Source: Bettongia penicillata ogilbyi
Lineage: Eukaryota > Chordata > Mammalia > Diprotodontia > Potoroidae
DNA length: 64,000 nucleotides
Reading direction: 5' to 3'
NCBI GenBank assembly: GCA_023548195.1
Contig: JAJHZJ010000496.1
Coordinates: forward strand, 4,050,001-4,114,000
Part shown: in pieces, positions 56,675-64,000 of the stretch
Numbering within the stretch: the stretch's first letter is position 1
Layout of the letters: every line of letters begins with the position of its first letter
Notes under the pieces: generated by a model
Database searches by the model: none
What the model saw: only the letters and a program-made list of their open reading frames with translations
Told to the model about the DNA's origin: nothing
Made by a program: the position numbers and the translations under genes

Positions 56675-57010
56675 ACACAGGCAGCAGTAGAAAGAGCATA
56701 GGACATGCCATCTTCCAACTATGCCCATTTTCATTGTCCACACCTGGAAGTCTCTTCCTCCTCATCTCCACCCACTGGCATCCTTCAAGTCTCACTTCAA
56801 ATCTCACCTTCTGCAAGATTTCTCTCCAGATTCTCCTTAATGCTAATGCCTTCCCTTTGAGATTACCTGTAACTTATCTGTGCAGGTTGTTTGCATCTTT
56901 CCCCCCATTAATTTGTCTATGAGTTCTTTAAGAGCATGGATCTTTTCTTTGTATCTCCAATACTCAACAGAGCGCCTGGAATAATAGTAGATGCTTGACA
57001 AATGCTAGTC
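56675..57010 (+). repeat. L2 LINE 3' end
   Basis: CATCCTTCAAGTCTCACTTC, TTCTTTAAGAGCATGGATC and AGCGCCTGGAATAATAGTAG followed by GCTTGACAAATGC. Confidence 0.72.
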
Positions 57011-57014
57011 AACA

Positions 57015-57200
57015 GACTAGTGAGCATTAAACTTGGAATCACAAGCCCCGAATACAAATTTCAGCTTTGCTACTTATCCAGGTGAGTATGGCCAGATCAC
57101 CTTGTTAGGTCTCAGTTTCCATATGTGTAAAATGAAGGGGTTGGATTTGATGACCTTTGAGGAGGTCTTTTCACATCGGACTTTTTGACCCTATGATGAG
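57015..57200 (+). repeat. MIR-type SINE
   Basis: TTAAACTTGGAATCACAAGCC, GTCTCAGTTTCCATATGTGTAAAATG and TTGATGACCTTTGAGG. Confidence 0.6.
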
Positions 57201-57499
57201 ATGATCTGTCTTGTCTTGTCTAGTCCTAAACTTGCTACTAAAGATACAGCTTTTGTTGAGACCTCTAGGAAGCCAGGAGGCAGAGGGAGAATATTCTAGG
57301 CATGGGGACAACCAGTGTAAATGATATTGCACCAATGTGTCTATTGGTAGAGACAGAGAAATTTCCCTTTTCCATCATCTGCCACCAAGAGTTCCCATCC
57401 TTTAGAGGTAGCACAACAATCTTTGATCCTGCTGGGCAACTCTGTTGGTAAAGATGACTCAGCCTTCTGTCCTCATTGGGCTTATTCTTCATACTCTAT

Positions 57500-58560
57500 T
57501 TAAAAATGGTAGAGCATCTCTGCACTTAACAATGCCCTGGACATATTCGCCTCCCATCAGGATTCTCATAAATATGCGGCCATTGTATCCTTATCTAAAC
57601 AGTCAGTGATTTATGGACTAGACTGGATTGCAACCTCATCCTTGCTGTCTGCTCCTCCGAGGTGACAAAGATAGTATTTCAGCAGTTTCTGCAGTGCCTC
57701 CGCCTTGAGGGAATGTGAATAAAAGCATAATTGATTTCCTAAGTGCACCTTTTCTCTGTGTCTCAATGCTTTGTACATTACAGTCAGTATGGCTGACAAA
57801 TCAGCCCCGATTGCTAATTAAAATGTGGAATATATTAAAAAGGCCTTGCATATGTCCCGTTTGCTCTCGAGGACCAGCAAAGTTCCAATGAGCTCAGTCT
57901 AATTATACTTGTCATTTTGCTTTGACTCAACAGTTCATGCAGTAGAGTAGCTGTGAATGGCAGGTCATGGTTGATTGCTAATTAAATGGCAGAATTCAGT
58001 TCCCAGCATCTCTTACCTCATCCCCTCCCCCTCTGAAAGGGGACACCCTTGAGTGGGGCAAAAGCTGTCTGTCTGCAGGCTTGTTGGCGCTGTAATGAGA
58101 GCTGATGCTCTTATCCCTGTGTGGGGCCCACATTCTTGAGAGAAATTTAGCTTAAGTGATGTTGCTGTTTCACAGCCAAATCTTTGCAATGCCCCCAGTA
58201 AAGAGAGCTTTTTGGTAATGCAGAGTAATGATTTGACTGCTCCCATCCTCCTCTGGCTTCCCCCAGAAATCAGCTAGTGGATCTGAAAGATGAGGTGATC
58301 TTCAGCTTTTCTGCTTAAAGTAAGACATTTCAGTCTTCTCCCTGGGAAACCCATGAGTACCATCAGTTACAGAAAGAAGAATCGATTTCTTTTTGCCATC
58401 CTAGTTATCTGAGTTTCATCTAATGAGCTCTTGGGATTTAATTGATCCAGGACAACTTCATATCAACAGGATCCTTTTACTGGACGATTAAAAGAAATAA
58501 CCGGGCAGGAATGGTTGGCAACCTTGAGACCTTTGTGGATGTTGACAGTCTTGACAGACC
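57500..58560. promoter_or_regulatory. Repeat-poor, conserved-looking non-coding block (candidate enhancer)
   Basis: About 1 kb with no recognisable repeat in a repeat-dense region. It contains two identical 14-mers GATTGCTAATTAAA (57,809-57,822 and 57,973-57,986) around TAATTA, the core of many homeodomain sites, and further TAATTATA near 57,900. Balanced composition and absence of decay features suggest constraint. Function is inferred only. Confidence 0.35.
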
Positions 58561-58784
58561 AGATCCTTGAGGACAGCTATCATTCAGCAATGGTTGGGCA
58601 TTTGATGTGTATTAAATGGTTTAATTATTTCTCTTAATTATGCATTTGAGGATAGATTTGTAGAGGTACATTCTTGACATTTATTGTAGATGAGGAAAAT
58701 TTGGTCTAGGCAAAAGAAGAGACTGGTTTAAGATAACATGGAATTGAGATTGAAATCAGCATGGTCTACATAATTTAATGTTGC

Positions 58785-59035
58785 TATGCAGCAAGATGGA
58801 AGTGGATGGAAGACTGTGCACCTCAAGTCAGGAAGACCTGAGTTCAGATCCTGCCTTAGAAACTAATCATGTGACTTTAGGGAAGGACTAATGCTTTGCC
58901 TGGCTCAGATTCCTCATCTGTAAAATGGGAATAATGATAGCGCCAAGCTCCCAGGGTTGTTGTGAAGATCAAAATAGCTATTATTTGAAAAGTGATATTT
59001 GGAAACCTTAAATCTCTAAGTATCACCTATTATTC
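58785..59035 (+). repeat. CORE/MIR-type SINE
   Basis: AAGTCAGGAAGACCTGAGTTC, CTCATCTGTAAAATGGGAATA, CCAGGGTTGTTGTGAAGATC. Confidence 0.75.
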
Positions 59036-59059
59036 TGACAGCCTCATCAATGAGCGTGG

Positions 59060-60115
59060 AGAAGGATCATAGGCATTGGCGACAAAAGAGGACTTTGAGG
59101 TCTTCTAGTCTAATCCTGCCTTTCACTGATGAAGAACTGAAGCCCAGAGGAGCTCAAAGTACACTAGTTTCTCTCAGCAGCCATTATCTGGCTATTTTAT
59201 TCTCCCACTCAGAAGTCTTCAATGGTTCCCTAGTACCTTTTGGTTAAAGACTGGTAGGGTGACATGGAAAGCTCTATACGATATGCTCCCACCTGCTTCC
59301 AGGATCATTCCATGCTCCTCTCTTTCATATTCTTTGCTTCAGTCTAAATGAGCTTCTATCTGTTTCCCATAGATGATGTTCCATCTTCTATCTCTATGCC
59401 TTCACCCTGGCCAGGAACACTTTCTTTCTCTCTGCCCCTTAGATAACCTACCTTCTTTCAAAGCCTTGCTCAAGCAAGGTGTTTATTTTTGTAGTTAGAG
59501 CTTATCCCATAAATAATTATCCCCAATTATTTTGCATTCAAAATAATAGGATTTAGAGCAGGAAGAAACCCTTCATGTCATTTAGTATAACTTTTGGGCA
59601 TTTAGGGACTCAATGCGGGAAGATTCATCTTCCTGAGTTCTAATCCTGCTTCAGACACTAGATGTGTGACCCTTGGCCTCAGTTTCTTCATCTGTAAAAT
59701 GAGGCAGAGGGAATTGACAAACCACTCCAGTGTCTCTGCCAAGAAGACCCCCGTTGGGGTCACAAAGAAACAGACATGACTGAAATGACTATGCTACTAC
59801 AATCCAATCCTCTCATTTTAGGGGTGACACCTGAGCGTCAGAGAGGTGAAGGATCTTGTTAGAGGTGACACAAATAGCAAATTGCAGAGCCAGGATTTGA
59901 ATTCAGATCCAGCATTCTTCCCATTCCACCAGGTTGCCTTCCTTGACTATTTATATCTTTATTTTGCACATTTTTTGGTATTTCCTTGTCAATGTACTTG
60001 TTGTATCTCTCCAATAGCATGTAAACCCTTGAGGGCAGGGACTTTTAAAACTTGCATCTTCAGTGTCCAGCATAGTGCCTTGCACCCAGTAGGCACTTAA
60101 TAAATGCTGTTGAAT
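59060..60115 (+). repeat. L2 and SINE mosaic
   Basis: MIR piece 59,060-59,165; L2 ORF2 end 59,165-59,500 (TTGCTTCAGTCTAAATGAGC); MAR1-like SINE 59,570-59,790 (tail GGGTCACAAAGAAACAGACA); MIR 59,795-59,940; L2 3' end 59,940-60,115 (CAGCATAGTGCCTTGCACCC, TTAATAAATGCTG). Confidence 0.7.
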
Positions 60116-60780
60116 GGAATTGAACTTGAGAAAGGGAATTCCAGTTGGGGCTCTCAGGTCTATGAAGTGAGCATAATTATCCTGAAGGGGCCCAATTGGA
60201 TTGAGAAAGGCATAGAGGGGCCAGGGTGGAATATTGCATCAGTAAATGACATAGGGATTTGAAGCTTGTGCATCTGGAAGAAACATTCACCCTTTTTAGG
60301 TTTTTTGTTTTAGGATGCCTTGAGTGTTTGAGGCTCCAATGTCCTGGGCCTTGAGCAGCTGGACAGCATTATATCAGCTTTTCTTCTTCCAGTGAGAACA
60401 GTGGTGACTTCAGGTCTTTTCCACATGTCCAATGACTCCAAACAGGCCACTCTTTACAGGCAAGAGTTCCAGGAATGACCTCACATCACAAGTGAATAAG
60501 CATTTCTGGGACTGTCACAACATTACTGGAAGCCCTGGCTTAGTGGCTTGAGCTATTACTTTCAGGAAAGATGATGGAAAAAGACACAAAACTCTGACCT
60601 CTCCCAATTAGCTCTGTGTTTGAGCCTCTCCTCATAGGGTTGTCTGGAAGAGGAAAATTCATTGCTGAAGCATCCTTCAAGCAGACAAAGAACACAGAGC
60701 CCATGTTGGCATTCAAAAAGAAATTAAAGGCACAAAGAAAACCAAATGGGAGTGGTTATCCAAAGATTGTTATGTGAATC
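60116..60780. other. Intergenic, no recognisable feature
   Basis: Unique-looking, moderately G/C-rich sequence. Confidence 0.5.
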
Positions 60781-60784
60781 ATAG

Positions 60785-60960
60785 GATTATGAATGTAAGG
60801 CTGAAAGGGGACTTTGATCTCATTCTAACAATGGGGAAACTGAGATCCAGAAAGGAAATAGTGACTTGTGTCAGGGTAAGCAAGTAACAGCAGGCATGGC
60901 TGAGATTTGAACTTGGTTCTTCTGAGTTCAAAGCTAGAACTCATTCCAGTACACCATTAG
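60785..60960 (+). repeat. MIR-type SINE
   Basis: ACAATGGGGAAACTGAGATCC, GCTGAGATTTGAACTTGG and CATTCCAGTACACCATTAGG. Confidence 0.65.
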
Positions 60961-60999
60961 GACTGCCCTATTGGTCAATGTGTCCAAACTTCCCCCGTG

Positions 61000-62060
61000 C
61001 CCGTCCTCTTCTAAATTCTTCCATTTCTCTTGAGGATACAACCATCCTTCCAGTCACCCAAATCTGCAGTCTTGATGTCCTCAACTTCACATGTCGGAGC
61101 AGTTAATTATTATTTCCATCTCCCCAACCTCTCTTCTGTCTGTCTGTTTTCCATTCACACAGCCACACAGATCAGGCTCAACTTAACTCTTACCTACTCT
61201 ATTTCAATAATTCCTTCATCGGGCTCCCTGATTTAAGTCTCTCCTCACTCCAATCAACCTCCTTGTGGGAAAATCACTCTAGTAGTCATCTATTTTCCAT
61301 GCCACTTGCTACCAAAGTGACTTTCCTAAAGTACAAATTTGACTGTCATTTCTTCATTCAATAAATTCCAATAGTTCCTTCTTGCCTTTAGGCAAATACA
61401 ACCTTTCACTAACTGGCCACATCTTGCCTTTCTAGATTGATCCCTTCCCCACCCCCCTTTCCACACACTATTGCCTAGGCTTCTTGCTACCTTCCACATG
61501 TTACACTCCATCTCCATCTCCAGTGCCTTGGTGTTGGCTGTCCCATACCTGGAGTGCTCAGCCTCTTAGAATTCCAGCTTCCTTTGATATTTCAGCTCAA
61601 ACACTATCTTATGCAGGCTTTTCCTTAACCTCCCCAGGGGCTAGTCTCCTCCTGCCCCTAAGTGACTTTGCATTTATTTAGTGAGAGTCAGCATGGCATA
61701 GTGGATAGAGTGGAGCCAATCTCTTTCTCTGATACATCCTGACTGCATTATCCTGGGAAAATTACTTAATTTCTGTTTGCCTCAGTTTCTTCATCTGTAA
61801 AATGGGGATAATGATAGTACCTATCTCCCAGGGTTGTTGTGAGCATCGAATGATATGGTAACTGTGAAGTACTTAGCGCATTACCTGAAACATAATGAAC
61901 ACTATATAAATGTTATATATTATTATACCATAGTGATCATTATAGAAATGTTAGTTATGTCATTATTTTTATTATATAAGTGTGTATATATGCATATATA
62001 TGAGTGTATATATACATATATTCAAGATTTTGTCTATTTATATACACATAAGTGTATACA

Positions 62061-62092
<32 letters not shown>

Positions 62093-62245
62093 TGCATTCC
62101 TACATTGTTTCTTCCAATAGAACACAAGCTTCTTGAGAACAGACACTTTGAGTGTGTTGTGTGTGTGTGTGTGTCTTTGTATCCCCAACACTTAGCACAG
62201 TGCCTGGCACATAGTAAACCCTAATAAATGTTTATTGTTTCGAGC
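61000..62245 (+). repeat. L2 LINE 3' end split by a SINE and a microsatellite
   Basis: L2 at 61,000-61,675 (ATTCCAATAGTTCCTTCTTGCC, TTGGCTGTCCCATACCTGG) and its terminus at 62,105-62,245 (CTTGAGAACAGACACTTTGAG, GTGCCTGGCACATAGTAAAC). The insert is a CORE-SINE (61,680-61,925) followed by TATA/CTAT simple repeats (61,975-62,095). Confidence 0.72.
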
Positions 62246-62309
62246 ATAGAATGCTACATAAGACTATAGAGGTTCTTCTCATAAATACTAGTTCTGACCT
62301 TGGAAGTGC

Positions 62310-62500
62310 AGAACCCTAGGATTGGGATCACAACTATTGGGCTGGAAGAGATTCAAAGGTCACTTAGTCCAACCATTTTACAGAATGAAGAAATAGGCCC
62401 AGAGAGTGAAATAGGCACCAGAGAGTCACCTAAGGTGATACAGGGAGGAAGTTAGAGCTGGAATTTTAGTCCAGGTTCTCTAAATTCAAAGTTCATTCTT
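62310..62500 (+). repeat. MIR-type SINE
   Basis: ATTGGGCTGGAAGAGATTCAAAG, AAGAAATAGGCCCAGAGAGTG and TTAGAGCTGGAATTTTAGTCC. Confidence 0.6.
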
Positions 62501-62555
62501 GAGCAAAGTATATCTTGCTGAAAAGTACCATAGATAATGTAGTCATATCAACACT

Positions 62556-62568
62556 AAACACACACATA

Positions 62569-62604
<36 letters not shown>

Positions 62605-62605
62605 A
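62556..62605. repeat. (TG)n(TA)n microsatellite
   Basis: TG tract then TA tract directly before the L1 piece. Confidence 0.9.
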
Positions 62606-62609
62606 TAGT

Positions 62610-63710
62610 ATAGCATCTACATTTTTGAAGTATAAGTTGAATGACTTACAAGAGGAAATAGTTAATAAAACCATACTAGTGGGGAACCTCAACTTTCTCC
62701 TCTCAGAACCAGATAAATCTAACCAAAAAACAAACAAGAAAGAAGTTAAGAAGGTGAATAAAATTCTAGAAAAGTTAGATATGATAGATCTCTGGAGAAA
62801 ATTGAATGGGAATAGAAAGGAATATACATTTTGCTCAGCAGTATATGGCATCTACACAAAAACTGACCATATATTAGGATATAAAAACCTCACAAACAAA
62901 TGCAGGAAAGCAGAAATAATAAATTCATTTTTTTCAGATCATAATTCAGTAAAACTTACATTCAATAATGGACAATGGAAAGAGAGATTAAAAATTAATT
63001 AGAAATTAGTAATCCTAAAAAACAAGTGAGTCAAAGAACAAATCATAGAAACAATAGAGAAGTTCAGAAAATCACAACAGTGAGATAGCATATCAAAATT
63101 CATGGGATACAGCCAGTACTTAGGGGAAATTTTATATCTCTAATTGCTTACATAAGTAAAACAGAGAAAAAGCAAATCAATGAATTGGGCATGCAACTAG
63201 AAAACTAGACAAAAGAACAAGTAAAAAATTCTGGATTAAACACCAAATTGGAAATCTTGAAAATAAAATGAGAGATGAATGAAATTGAAAGTAAGAAAAC
63301 CATTGAACTAATTAATAAACTGGAAGTTAATGTTATGAAAAAAACCAGTAAAATAGACAGACCACTGCTTAGTTCAATTAAAAAAAGGAAAGAAGAAAAT
63401 CAAATTACTAGTGTCAAAAATGAAAGGGGTGAATTAACTACCAATGAAGAGGAAATTAAGACAATTGTTAGGAGCTATTTTGCCCAATTGTATGCCAATA
63501 AATTTGACGTTCTAAATGAAATGGATATCTACAAAAATATAAATTATGCAGATTAACAGAAGAAGAAATAAAATACTAAAATAACCCAGTCTTAGAAAAA
63601 GAAATTGAACAAGTCATCAATGAGCTTCCTAAGAAGAAATTCCCAGGACCAGATGGATTCACAAACAAATTCTACCAAACATCTAAAAAACAATCCAAAT
63701 ACTATATAAA
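62610..63710 (+). mobile_element. L1 ORF2 fragment, sense (EN end to RT start), degraded
   Basis: Reads in the + direction with breaks. The end of the endonuclease is clear: LDMIDLWRKLNGNRKEYTFC, GYKNLTN and FFSDHN, where SDH (62,934-62,942) holds the EN catalytic Asp and His. Then comes the linker (KERGELTTNEEEIK-like stretch at about 63,410-63,470, YFAQLYANKF) and the RT entry motif FPGPDGF at 63,640-63,660. It stops abruptly at 63,710, where the sense of the L1 flips. Truncated at 62,610, so the EN start is missing. Confidence 0.88.
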
Positions 63711-64000
63711 CTTGCTATTGCTATGGTCAATTATGTTGATATTGACCCAGTCTGGCATTCCTGTGTAAATCCCCCACCCTGGTTATAGTGTATGATCCAT
63801 TTGATATCTGCTTCTTTTTGCCTAGTATTTTATTTAAAATTGTTACATCAATATTCATTAATGAAATTGGTCTATAATTTTCATTCTCTGTTTTGGCTCT
63901 TCTTGATTTGGGTATTAACACTATATTTGTGTCATAAAAGGAGTCTGGTAGAACTCCTCCTTTGCCTATTTTTCCAAATAGTTTTTATAGTATTGGGATT
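63711..64000 (-). mobile_element. L1 ORF2 RT segment, antisense, continuing out of the window
   Basis: On the minus strand it reads [29 protein letters not shown] and a decayed GFIPG-QGWFNI-like end, the RT fingers and palm just after the point reached by the sense copy. At 64,000 its sequence (reverse AATCCCAATACTATAAAAAC) covers the same L1 position as the end of the sense copy (63,692-63,711). Confidence 0.85.

Noticed and set aside
27466..64000. Exons of a neighbouring gene (SPATA16 lies beyond ECT2 in human)
   Set aside because: No exon with splice signals and recognisable protein was found; the known human distance also makes it unlikely to fall inside the window.
62610..64000. Ordinary twin-priming inversion of one L1
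   Set aside because: The order is sense upstream followed by antisense downstream, the reverse of the twin-priming layout.
1..64000. CRISPR arrays, bacterial operons, tRNA or rRNA genes
   Set aside because: No regular spacer-repeat pattern, no prokaryotic gene layout, and tRNA-like segments are SINE heads.

Overview
This is vertebrate nuclear DNA, almost certainly from a marsupial. The interspersed repeats are of marsupial type: MAR1-like SINEs whose 3' tail matches RTE-BovB, CORE/MIR- and THER1-type SINEs, many L2 3' ends, marsupial-type L1 3' ends and BovB. The one recognisable gene has spliced exons with GT-AG introns. Species cannot be fixed from the window. Family names for repeats and the comparison with human ECT2 come from memory of those families; no search was run.

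Region 1, positions 1 to about 27,465, is the 3' half of ECT2 on the + strand. Twelve coding exons, 2292-2411 to 26109-26198, join in frame into 439 codons. They run from inside the DH (Rho guanine-exchange) domain, through the PH domain and the basic C-terminal tail, to the stop codon. The start codon, the BRCT repeats and the first part of the DH domain lie upstream of the window. A 3' UTR of about 1.27 kb ends at an AATAAA signal (27,440-27,445). The introns hold a full-length-looking antisense L1-derived element of HAL1-like layout (3,345-6,755), a palindromic mariner-type MITE, SINEs, L2 and old L1 ends, and two unidentified protein-like tracts on the minus strand.

Region 2, about 27,466-36,000, is intergenic: L2 pieces, SINEs, a hAT-type MITE and unique sequence. 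Region 3, about 36,400-41,300, is a stack of antisense L1 pieces. One of them is split by a BovB-type fragment that carries an internal tandem duplication. Region 4, 41,400-47,200, holds two nearly identical 370-bp LTR-like direct repeats 2.58 kb apart, a small diverged tandem repeat beside the second copy, microsatellites, SINEs and a CR1/L3 piece. Region 5, 47,700-52,900, is mostly unique DNA with SINE and L2 remnants. Region 6, 52,937-54,760, is a second LINE lineage (RTE-like, with a C-terminal finger), degraded but readable. Region 7, 55,000-64,000, alternates L2/SINE nests with a repeat-poor block (57,500-58,560) that looks like a conserved non-coding element. It ends in an L1 whose orientation flips at about 63,711.

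No RNA gene, CRISPR array or complete second gene was recognised. The best leads are the L1 sense switch at the right edge, the conserved-looking AT-hook/homeodomain-like block near 57.8 kb, the near-identical 370-bp pair, and the nested, internally duplicated BovB fragment.
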